5,453 bases of DNA from Planctomycetota bacterium (GTDB taxonomy: Bacteria > Planctomycetota > Phycisphaerae > Sedimentisphaerales > Anaerobacaceae): positions 1-5,453 of the forward strand of contig JAFNGF010000228.1 in assembly GCA_017885385.1 (NCBI GenBank), given 5' to 3'. Of the stretch, positions 1-5,451 are shown piece after piece. The notes under the pieces were generated by a model. The model saw only the letters and a program-made list of their open reading frames with translations. It was not told the DNA's origin and made no database searches. How positions within the stretch are numbered: position 1 is the stretch's first letter; each line of letters begins with the position of its first letter. The position numbers were made by a program, and so were the translations under genes.

Positions 1-109
1 TTACCCTCGGCTTTATCGGCTGCCAGGCGCTACACTTTTACTCCGCCCTTCACACCAGCATCGAAGTATCGCGGATAAAAGACCTTCTTGAAAGTCTCTG
101 GTTTTCCAT
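1..109 (-). pseudogene. Broken start of a twin-arginine (Tat) signal gene, partial at window edge
   Basis: An ATG at 107-109 follows a strong AAGGAGG ribosome binding site (117-123, 7-base spacer). It opens a reading frame encoding MENQRLSRRSFIRDTSMLV, then meets TGA at 50-52. The SRRSFI stretch matches the twin-arginine export motif (S/T-R-R-x-F-I/L), and what follows should be a hydrophobic stretch and a signal peptidase site. Those pieces seem to persist in other frames: SKSVAPG at 22-42 and LAADKAEG at 3-26, the latter like a cleavage region followed by a mature N-terminus. All three minus frames are therefore used within about 110 bases, which suggests at least two indels. Leaders of this type often precede Gfo/Idh/MocA oxidoreductases or other secreted enzymes in Planctomycetota, but the mature protein lies outside the window, so no function is assigned. 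Sequencing errors at a contig edge are a real alternative to true decay. Confidence 0.5.
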
Positions 110-110
110 A

Positions 111-130
111 GCTTGACCTCCTTCTCAAGC
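111..130 (-). promoter_or_regulatory. Ribosome binding site inside a hairpin loop
   Basis: Read on the minus strand, GCTTGA (125-130) and TCAAGC (111-116) form a perfect 6-base-pair stem around the 8-base loop GAAGGAGG, which contains the Shine-Dalgarno. The ATG at 107-109 follows one base after the stem. It serves the broken Tat-leader frame. Presenting the site in a loop could aid or tune initiation, but a 6-bp stem may arise by chance. Confidence 0.5.
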
Positions 131-335
131 CGGCAAAATCACGCCGTTGAATAGCGGCCACAACCAAAGAGGCTAAACAATCACCGCTGCACTGGCATAC
201 GGCAACTCGACGCCACTATCATAAGCCGCATCTACTAAAATTGCCAGTAATATCCAGCCCATTTCAAGAAATGCAAAAAAGTCGGCGGGGAAAGAGTACA
301 GCCTCGGATTAAATGGCCGGCTTGCAGTAACGTCA

Positions 336-455
336 GGGGGTGAGCCAGTCCCAAGGCAACACTGAGATTGCGATGGTCTGACCGCAATATGTGTCCTCAA
401 ATCAACCTCGGCGAGGCAGCCTGCCAATCCCGACCCGTCGGGACTGGCACCCCCC
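336..455. repeat. Structured segment bounded by imperfect inverted repeats (MITE/REP-like or structured RNA)
   Basis: GGGGGTGAGCCAGTCCC (336-352) is matched in inverted orientation by GGGACTGGCACCCCCC (440-455), differing mainly by a 2-base bulge. They enclose a segment of about 120 bases. Inside are further inverted repeats: ATTGCG/CGCAAT (367-372 and 383-388), CCTCG/CGAGG (406-416), and the strong hairpin at 422-449. The bounding motif and the inner hairpin share a TGCCARTCCC-like core that occurs three times: 343-352 and 422-431 on plus (the first with A in place of the initial T), and 440-449 on minus. This could be a small non-autonomous mobile element, a REP-type cluster, or a folded RNA. 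No transposase is present and no target-site duplication was seen. Confidence 0.5.
422..449. repeat. Strong palindrome, 13-bp arms with one wobble
   Basis: On plus, TGCCAATCCCGAC (422-434) faces GTCGGGACTGGCA (437-449). The arms are complementary except for one position, which becomes a G-U wobble if the minus strand is transcribed. A realistic fold is a 12-bp stem with a 4-base loop. It is not followed by a U-run on either strand (CCCCCC on plus, GGCTGCC on minus), so it is a poor intrinsic terminator. It is better read as a REP-like palindrome. Confidence 0.6.
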
Positions 456-575
456 AATTACAACTGGCCACCGGTGCTTCTTAGCTTTTCTCGCCCTCCA
501 TCCCCCCAATAAAGCCGTCAGGCACGCTAACAGACCTCATGCTGCCGTTGTTATCGGTCGAATTAGTAAGAGTGT

Positions 576-637
576 ACAGACAGGAAATCCCTGAATTTGA
601 GGCTGCCAAAGACTATAAGACAGATAGAAAATCCCTG
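576..637. repeat. Two near-identical 18-base direct repeats
   Basis: ACAGACAGGAAATCCCTG (576-593) and ACAGATAGAAAATCCCTG (620-637) agree at 16 of 18 positions, with starts 44 bases apart. Both differences are transitions. They lie in sequence with no supported gene. Paired regulator sites, a decayed tandem duplication or chance are all possible. Two copies alone do not make a CRISPR array. Confidence 0.4.
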
Positions 638-812
638 CTATCAGCCCAGGAAAACGCTACTTCGACCTACCAAAACCCCCATTTTCTGAGTCGAAAACAA
701 TCTTCTGACGTCTATTTCGGCACAGTGACCGGGTTTTCTTTAACTTTTCTGCACTGAAAACTCTGATACTGACCGTGTGCGTGCCTGCCGAGCTTCATAT
801 TAGTACGGATAA

Positions 813-829
813 GGCGTTTTTTTGACGCC
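813..829 (-). terminator. Weak hairpin downstream of the regulator, possible terminator
   Basis: On the minus strand GGCGT and ACGCC form a 5-bp stem around a 7-base A-rich loop, about 30 bases past the regulator stop codon. The bases that follow (TTATCC) are not a real U-run, and the stem is short. It is placed where the operon should end, but evidence for termination is poor. Confidence 0.18.
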
Positions 830-859
830 AGCGAGTCTTTTGTGTGCGGCGCGATAAGC

Positions 860-1513
860 TCACCGTTCAAGAGAAGCCAACCCCCCGAGGATAGCAATCT
901 TCACCAGGTCGGCCACGCTGTGGGCATCCAGCTTTTCCATTATCTTGCGGCGGTTCGCCTCGACGGTCTTGCTGCTTACGTGCAGCGCCAAGGCAACCTG
1001 TTTGGTATTCCTTCCCTCGCCCACGAGCTGAAGCACCTCACGCTCCCTTTGTGTCAGGGTTTCCAACGGGGACTCGGCTGTACGGGAAAGGCGATTTACA
1101 TAGTCGCTGACTACAACCCCAGCAACTTTGGGGCCAAGATACACAGCGCCACTGACCACTATTTGTATGGCTTCGACCAGGTTATCAAACGTGCTCTCCT
1201 TCAAGACGTAGCCCGAGGCTCCAGCCTTGAGCATGTCAGCGACAAAAGCCCTGTTAGAATGGATGGATAGAGCAAGTACCTTGACCTTGGGAAACTCGCG
1301 GACAATCTGGCGGGCGGCATCCACGCCGTTGAGATTCGGCATGGTTATGTCGGTGATCACCACATCCGGCTGAAGTTCCCGCACAAGCTCAACTGCCTTT
1401 CGGCCGTCTTCGGCTTCACCAATCACCTCCATATCCGGCTGGTTCTCAATCAGACTGCGCAGACCCTCGCGCATAACTGCGTGGTCGTCAACCAATATGA
1501 TTCGCGTGCCCAT
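860..1513 (-). CDS. NarL/FixJ-family response regulator, LuxR-type DNA binding
   Basis: A 217-residue two-component response regulator, cytoplasmic, expected to take a phosphoryl group from the adjacent kinase and control transcription. The receiver domain spans about residues 3-120: acidic pair D9-D10, phosphoacceptor D55 in VVITDITMPNLNG, switch residue S83, and conserved K105 in YVLKE. A linker leads to a LuxR-type helix-turn-helix at about 153-208 (LTQREREVLQLVGEG, then VSSKTVEANRRKIMEKL). Length and layout are normal for the family and no key residue is missing. The ATG at 1511-1513 is chosen because GGAGGA (1519-1524) sits 5 bases upstream and the receiver begins at once. An upstream ATG at 1573 would add 20 unlike residues and overlap the kinase. 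The start lies 14 bases after the kinase stop, so the two are surely one transcription unit. Target genes are unknown. Confidence 0.96.
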   Translation of the reverse strand: MGTRIILVDDHAVMREGLRSLIENQPDMEVIGEAEDGRKAVELVRELQPDVVITDITMPNLNGVDAARQIVREFPKVKVLALSIHSNRAFVADMLKAGASGYVLKESTFDNLVEAIQIVVSGAVYLGPKVAGVVVSDYVNRLSRTAESPLETLTQREREVLQLVGEGRNTKQVALALHVSSKTVEANRRKIMEKLDAHSVADLVKIAILGGLASLER

Positions 1514-1518
1514 ATTTG

Positions 1519-1524
1519 TCCTCC
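1519..1524 (-). promoter_or_regulatory. Ribosome binding site that fixes the regulator start
   Basis: GGAGGA on the minus strand lies in the short gap between the kinase stop (1528-1530) and the ATG at 1511-1513, with a 5-base spacer. It decides for the 217-residue product over the longer frame starting at 1573, and indicates separate initiation just after the kinase terminates. Confidence 0.85.
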
Positions 1525-1527
1525 ATC

Positions 1528-4500
1528 CTAACCTTCTTCCTGTTTTAGCGGTGCCGTCATCATCGCCCTGCACCCGTGGCCAGGCTTGGATTCAATTTCA
1601 AGACGACCGCCTAACTGTTCCAAGTGTTCGCGAACGCTGAAAAGCCCAAATTTACGTTCTCTGGCGGCTTTTGCCAGCACTTCAGCAGGCTCAAATCCAA
1701 TACCGTCATCCTCCACGCTAACCTGTATCTCGTTGCCGATTTTCTGAACAAAGACTTTCACGTTATGGGCTTTTGCGTGCTTGACAATGTTGATGAGCAA
1801 TTCTCGTACATTCCGGAATAGGATCGCCAGGACATCATCATCCAGAGGCTTAGGCTGCCCGTCGTCCTGAAATTCTGTGCGTATGCGATGTTTGGCCTCT
1901 ATTTGTTCAGTCAGCCAGGCTGCCACAGCCGCCTCAAAACCTATCTGGTGCAATATAGGAGAGCTCAGGTCAAACGTCAATGACCGGGTTTGAGCGATGG
2001 CCTGGCCCAATGCGTTGCAGACATCCTCTAAAACCTTGACGGGCTCGCCGCGGCGCATGGAGTGCCGCAGTGCATCCAGCTTGATCTTGGAAATAGCCAG
2101 CAATTGGGCGATTTGGTCGTGCAACTCAGTTGCGATCCGGTGTCTTTCCCGCTCTTCGGCAACCGTCAACTGCGAAGCCACTGATCTAAGCTGCGACTGG
2201 TACTGGAGAGATTTTTGTTCGGCCTTTCTTTGCTCAGTTATGTCTTCTCCGGAGCCCAAAGCAGCAATAACTTTGCCGGCACCATCTCGCAGCACTGTAT
2301 TGTGCCAGGCCATCAGTCTTTCGTCTCCGCTCTTAGTCAAGATCGGATTCTCGTGGCGTTCGGGTACGGTCCACTCCTGTTGGCACATCAGCCTCTGAAA
2401 AATCGCTTGCACTTCTCTTTGCACACGTTCCGGGAGAAAATTGTTGAACCAATTCTTGCCGAGGATTTCTTCTTCCTTGTACCCTAAAATCTCACAGCCT
2501 TTTTTGTTTATAAGTCCGACTCTTTGCTCAGAGTCGACAGCTACTAACATAACGCCCGCAACATCGAGATATTTTTGCGCTCTATCCCTTTCTTTTCGCA
2601 GCAACCGCTCTGCTCGCTTGCGCTCGGTGATGTCTCTCAAGACCGCCTGAATACCGATGATTTCTCCCGCTCGTTTTATAGGATTGTCTATGTATTCTGC
2701 TGTGAAGATTCCTCTGGGAGTTATTACCTCCATCTCGCCTCTTACTGGATTGCCACTAATTGCGGTCTTAAAATCCTTAAGTCCTCTTTCTTTTTGCTGT
2801 TCAACGATAAAGTCAAATATGCTTTTGCCGACTAACTGTTCTTTCTTGAAACCGTATTCCTCAACTACTTTATTCACGCCTGTAATTTTTGCCTCCACAT
2901 CTGTGGTAACTATGGTGTCTCGTGCATTTTCGAAAAGGTCTCTGTATTTTTCTTCGCTTTCCCGGAGCGCCTGCTCAACCCGCTTGCGTTCGCTGACATC
3001 ACGGGCAACAGTGTGCATATAGGCACTGTCTGAAATCTTGATATATCTATTGTTGAATTCGGTGTCGACCTTGCTGCCGCCCTTTCTGCGTATTTTGGCT
3101 TCGCTGACAATGTCTTCACCGGCCATAATCCGGCCGTGGAACAGCTTATAGGCGGTAAGGTCTTCTTCGGCGTGCAGATCAGGGATGCGCATCTTCAGCA
3201 GATCGTCTTTTGTATAGGCCGTCAGTTCACAGGCCGCCCGATTGACCGCGACGAACCGCGAATCCTCATCCGTAATAAAAACTGCGTCACGGGAGCCCTC
3301 AAATATCGCCTCTTGCCAAGCCAGTGCCCGAGCAAGGTTTTGTTCGGCCTTCTTGTGTTCGGTGATGTCAGTTCCATATGAATTTACATATCCGCCTTCA
3401 ATTACTGGAACCAGGTCGAATAAAAATACTCTTCCGCTAAGTTCCATTTCTGCTTGTTGTTTCTTCCCGGAATCATAGACCTTCTTGATCATTCCAATCC
3501 ATTTTTCAGGTATTTTATCTCCTATTTTTGTTTGATCTTCCAAAATTAGCCTTCTGCTGGCAGGGTTCGCATATAGCAATACGCCGTCTTTTGAAGTCCT
3601 ATGTACTGGATTTGAATTTTCCTCCGGGAATTTGGCAAGGTTCTTTATCTTTTCCTCCGCCTGTTTGCGTTCGGTGATGTCGACCGCTACAGCGACCAAA
3701 CCAACTACGTTACTCAGATCGTCTAGAACCGGCGCAAGAGAAATCATCATGTAGGCAACATGACCATCTTTGAGTCGTACAGGGCGTTCTCTCTTTATCC
3801 TCAGGCCTTTCTTCAACACCTCATTGTCTTCACCCTCAAGAATATCGGCGACATCCTTTGTAAAAAAATCCCTGTCACGCTTGCCGATGGGGTCGTCAAC
3901 GGACGCAGGCAGTAGGTCGAAAAAGGCACGATTTGCAGCGATGTATCGTCCCTCGGTGTCTTTTAGAAAGGCCCAACCTGGTACGTTCTTAATGATCGCG
4001 TCCTGTTGATTTAGCACCTGATCCCGCTCCTCTTCCGCCCGCTTGCGCTCGGTGATGTCCCTGGCTATAACCATTATATTACGAGTATTGCCGTCAGATT
4101 CTGTTAGAGAGGCTGAACATTCCAAAATAAATTGTCGCCCTTTTTTGTTCTTAATCGGTACGGTAACAGTCGGTTCACTGCCGGCAAGAATCGCTTCAAA
4201 ATTGCTCGTAAGAACCGGAATCTCGTTGGCCGAGAAAATGTCTAACTCGGTAAAATGCTTGTTCAACACCTCTTTTTTGGAGCCGCCAAAAATCTGCGCG
4301 GCTCTTTTATTGACATCGAGGATAGTGCCTTCGCCGTCGAGGTATATTATTCCGTCATTGGCGTGCTCGAAGATAGACTTCAACTTCTTCTCGGATTCGG
4401 CCAGAGCCTTTTCTGCCTGTTTGTGCTCGGTGATGTCGCGCATTATGTGCACTGCACCGACAAGGTTTCCGGCCTGATCAGTCACTTGGTCTATAGTGAC

Positions 4501-4869
4501 CATTAACCAGCGATCGGCGTCCGGTACTTTAAGTTCGGCGATCTCGCGCTGACGAGTGTGGAGCATCTTTTGCAGGGGGCAGCAGGGGATAGGTTTCTCT
4601 GAGCCGTGAACTAACTTACAGCAGGACTGCCCAACTATCTCGGACATTGGTACGCCGGTAAACTTCTCCGCTGCTGTATTGGTACGCAGTATACGGCCTT
4701 TAAGGTCCGTGATCGCAACCCAGTCAGATATGGCATTGAACGTCTTTTCCCAATCTTCCTTGCTGCGCTGATTGGCCTGCTTGGTAAGGGCTTGCAGCTT
4801 CGCCTTGCCCGGGCGCACCGGATGCACTTGCTGGATCTGCGCATCTTTGCCATGGCTGGCACCTGGCAC
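1528..4869 (-). CDS. Soluble multi-PAS sensor histidine kinase (seven PAS domains, HisKA_3)
   Basis: A 1113-residue sensor kinase with no visible membrane segment or signal peptide, so probably cytoplasmic. Seven PAS units follow a short charged N-terminus: about 40-148, 160-274, 284-400, 408-504, 515-627, 637-749 and 763-879. Each ends in a D-I/V-T/S-E-x-x-x-x-E linker (144, 270, 396, 500, 623, 745, 875). A helical stretch leads to a HisKA_3 dimerisation domain with phosphoacceptor H917 in RIATELHDQIAQ. The GHKL ATPase follows: N-box with E1023 and N1027, G1 box DDGIGF at 1054-1059, and GLFSVREHLEQLGG from 1075. The catalytic parts look intact. PAS1 carries C83, C84, H88, C96 and C97, a possible metal or redox site; PAS4 is shorter than the rest. 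The signal is unknown. The start is a GTG at 4867-4869 with AAGGAG 8 bases upstream; an in-frame TAA at 4882-4884 excludes a longer product. The neighbouring regulator is the obvious partner. Confidence 0.96.
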   Translation of the reverse strand: MPGASHGKDAQIQQVHPVRPGKAKLQALTKQANQRSKEDWEKTFNAISDWVAITDLKGRILRTNTAAEKFTGVPMSEIVGQSCCKLVHGSEKPIPCCPLQKMLHTRQREIAELKVPDADRWLMVTIDQVTDQAGNLVGAVHIMRDITEHKQAEKALAESEKKLKSIFEHANDGIIYLDGEGTILDVNKRAAQIFGGSKKEVLNKHFTELDIFSANEIPVLTSNFEAILAGSEPTVTVPIKNKKGRQFILECSASLTESDGNTRNIMVIARDITERKRAEEERDQVLNQQDAIIKNVPGWAFLKDTEGRYIAANRAFFDLLPASVDDPIGKRDRDFFTKDVADILEGEDNEVLKKGLRIKRERPVRLKDGHVAYMMISLAPVLDDLSNVVGLVAVAVDITERKQAEEKIKNLAKFPEENSNPVHRTSKDGVLLYANPASRRLILEDQTKIGDKIPEKWIGMIKKVYDSGKKQQAEMELSGRVFLFDLVPVIEGGYVNSYGTDITEHKKAEQNLARALAWQEAIFEGSRDAVFITDEDSRFVAVNRAACELTAYTKDDLLKMRIPDLHAEEDLTAYKLFHGRIMAGEDIVSEAKIRRKGGSKVDTEFNNRYIKISDSAYMHTVARDVSERKRVEQALRESEEKYRDLFENARDTIVTTDVEAKITGVNKVVEEYGFKKEQLVGKSIFDFIVEQQKERGLKDFKTAISGNPVRGEMEVITPRGIFTAEYIDNPIKRAGEIIGIQAVLRDITERKRAERLLRKERDRAQKYLDVAGVMLVAVDSEQRVGLINKKGCEILGYKEEEILGKNWFNNFLPERVQREVQAIFQRLMCQQEWTVPERHENPILTKSGDERLMAWHNTVLRDGAGKVIAALGSGEDITEQRKAEQKSLQYQSQLRSVASQLTVAEERERHRIATELHDQIAQLLAISKIKLDALRHSMRRGEPVKVLEDVCNALGQAIAQTRSLTFDLSSPILHQIGFEAAVAAWLTEQIEAKHRIRTEFQDDGQPKPLDDDVLAILFRNVRELLINIVKHAKAHNVKVFVQKIGNEIQVSVEDDGIGFEPAEVLAKAARERKFGLFSVREHLEQLGGRLEIESKPGHGCRAMMTAPLKQEEG
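2221..4440 (-). repeat. Seven periodic DNA repeats encoding the PAS-end linkers of the kinase
   Basis: On plus, variants of GCTTGCGCTCGGTGATGTC recur near 2230, 2620, 2985, 3355, 3665, 4045 and 4425, spaced about 310-390 bases. Each encodes, on minus, a D-I/V-T/S-E-x-x-x-x-E linker. The closest copies are those near 2620, 3665, 4045 and 4425; those near 2230 and 2985 have diverged. The pattern fits growth of the gene by duplication or recombination of PAS units, and such repeats can support later gain or loss of domains. Confidence 0.75.
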
Positions 4870-4877
4870 GACTCCGT

Positions 4878-4883
4878 CTCCTT
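4878..4883 (-). promoter_or_regulatory. Ribosome binding site for the GTG-started kinase
   Basis: AAGGAG on the minus strand lies 8 bases before the GTG at 4867-4869. Its first bases overlap an in-frame TAA (4882-4884), so the kinase cannot begin further upstream. This supports the unusual GTG start over later internal ATG codons, the nearest being residue 75, inside PAS1. Confidence 0.8.
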
Positions 4884-4884
4884 A

Positions 4885-4905
4885 CGCTGAGCGCCGCCGC
4901 TGAGC
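4885..4905 (-). repeat. Short direct repeat in the kinase leader
   Basis: GCTCAGCG occurs twice in the minus-strand leader (4898-4905 and 4885-4892), with starts 13 bases apart in a GC-rich stretch just upstream of the Shine-Dalgarno. It could be a protein site or affect translation, but such short GC-rich repeats can be chance. Confidence 0.3.
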
Positions 4906-4985
4906 CCCCCAAGTGGCTTGTGACAGACCGGATTCGCTCACACCTTCATTCTTCCCGAATACAACTGAGATGCTCTATTTATTGC

Positions 4986-5026
4986 AGTATCGGGACTCAA
5001 CGCCGAAAGTCAATCCTTTTTTTTTT
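4986..5026 (-). promoter_or_regulatory. Candidate sigma-70-type promoter with upstream A-tract for the kinase-regulator operon
   Basis: On the minus strand TTGACT (5008-5013) matches the -35 consensus at 5 of 6 positions. GATACT (4986-4991) matches the -10 at 4 of 6, with a 16-base spacer. A run of ten A (5017-5026) lies just upstream of the -35, where an UP element would sit. Transcription would start near 4979, giving a leader of about 110 bases. It lies entirely in the gap between the cupin stop and the kinase start. Confidence 0.5.
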
Positions 5027-5046
5027 CCGGAATATCAGGAAAATGC

Positions 5047-5382
5047 TTATGCCGGAATGATGCAAAGCATCCTCAAAATTGAGTCGCCTGTATTCTTGAA
5101 CTGGTGCTCTTTGCCCCCCGGTACAAATATCACGTAGTCACCTTCGAAGTGATGTTCGTGCCCGTCGTATACAAAGGTCCCTTCTCCCTCAATCACAAAC
5201 ACTTCATGCTCATTAGGGTGGGTATGAAGCGGCGTGTGGCCGCCCGGCTGCAATTCAAACATTCGCAGGGCAAAATTTTCGGCTCCGTCTTCTTTGGAAA
5301 TCAGCCACCTTATGGCCACATCTTTTGCCCCTTCAGCCTCTACCGGAGTTTTGCGTATATTACTGCTCTTTTCTATCTTCAT
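5047..5382 (-). CDS. Small single-domain cupin protein
   Basis: A 111-residue protein forming one cupin beta-barrel, cytoplasmic (no signal peptide). Cupin motif 1 is at about 47-67 (GGHTPLHTHPNEHEVFVIEG) with H53, H55, H59 and E60. Motif 2 is at 81-97 (GDYVIFVPGGKEHQFKN) with P88, G90, H93 and N97. The H-x-H-P-x-E-H-E spacing resembles the four-histidine metal site of the Thermotoga TM1459-type cupins, so H53, H55, H59 and H93 are likely ligands, with Mn or another divalent metal as the inferred occupant. The substrate cannot be told: such small cupins include dioxygenase-like, isomerase-like and ligand-binding proteins. The ATG at 5380-5382 follows AGGAA (5389-5393) by 6 bases, and the length is typical. 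It lies 177 bases upstream of the kinase on the same strand with no clear terminator between, so read-through is possible, but a shared role is unproven. Confidence 0.9.
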   Translation of the reverse strand: MKIEKSSNIRKTPVEAEGAKDVAIRWLISKEDGAENFALRMFELQPGGHTPLHTHPNEHEVFVIEGEGTFVYDGHEHHFEGDYVIFVPGGKEHQFKNTGDSILRMLCIIPA

Positions 5383-5397
5383 TTTGTGTTCCTGCTA

Positions 5398-5427
5398 TTT
5401 ATCACTCTGTCATACTGACTTTGTCTT
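5398..5427 (-). promoter_or_regulatory. Weak candidate promoter for the cupin gene
   Basis: On the minus strand AAGACA (5422-5427) and GATAAA (5398-5403) each match the sigma-70 consensus at 4 of 6 positions, with an 18-base spacer. They would give a very short leader of roughly 10 bases. Support is weak, and the true promoter may lie outside the window. Confidence 0.2.
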
Positions 5428-5432
5428 TGGGA

Positions 5433-5451
5433 CCCCACGTGAAACGTGGGG
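5433..5451. repeat. Perfect 8-bp palindrome with 3-base loop at the right edge
   Basis: CCCCACGT (5433-5440) and ACGTGGGG (5444-5451) are perfectly complementary around GAA. On the minus strand the following bases are TCCCAAAG, so it is not an intrinsic terminator in that direction. On plus the window ends 2 bases later, so a U-run cannot be judged. It may end an unseen plus-strand gene, be an operator above the cupin, or be a REP-like dispersed repeat. Confidence 0.5.

Larger units (their letters stand above)
110..859. other. Gene-poor intergenic region between the regulator and the Tat-leader fragment
   Basis: About 750 bases without a convincing gene. The open frames here (for example 173-457 minus, starting with TTG; 391-594 and 539-757 plus) lack Shine-Dalgarno sequences, recognisable domains or plausible composition. 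What can be seen is a structured inverted-repeat segment at 336-455, two 18-base direct repeats at 576-637, a weak hairpin at 813-829, and the ribosome binding site hairpin at 111-130. A TATGAT at 218-223 on the minus strand resembles a -10 box for the Tat-leader frame but has no good -35 partner. No tRNA, rRNA or CRISPR array is recognisable. Confidence 0.6.

Noticed and set aside
173..457. 94-codon minus-strand frame in the left intergenic region
   Set aside because: It starts with TTG, has no Shine-Dalgarno, runs through the palindromic segment, and shows no recognisable domain.
391..594. 67-codon plus-strand frame
   Set aside because: No Shine-Dalgarno. It spans the 422-449 palindrome and has a random-looking composition.
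576..637. Two direct repeats considered as a minimal CRISPR array
   Set aside because: Only two imperfect 18-base copies, no cas genes, and no further copy in the flanks.
539..757. 72-codon plus-strand frame across the direct repeats
   Set aside because: No ribosome binding site before the ATG and no recognisable family. It lies opposite to all supported genes and both direct repeats fall inside it.
842..1270. 142-codon plus-strand frame opposite the regulator
   Set aside because: It is an antisense frame of a well-supported gene, with no domain or ribosome binding site of its own.
1511..1573. Longer response regulator starting at the ATG at 1573
   Set aside because: It would overlap the kinase 3' end and add 20 residues unlike a receiver domain. 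A strong GGAGGA sits 5 bases before the ATG at 1511-1513.
2221..4440. Regularly spaced repeats considered as a CRISPR array
   Set aside because: The spacing is over 300 bases and each repeat encodes a PAS-end linker in one open frame.
4043..4477. 144-codon plus-strand frame opposite the kinase
   Set aside because: Antisense frame of the kinase. Its repeated LCSVMS-like strings are only the antisense reading of the PAS linkers.
5017..5043. T-run and TTTTCC/GGAAAA inverted repeat considered as a terminator after the cupin
   Set aside because: On the minus strand the run after the stem is A rather than U, and on plus no T-run follows the stem. The A-tract is better explained as an upstream promoter element.
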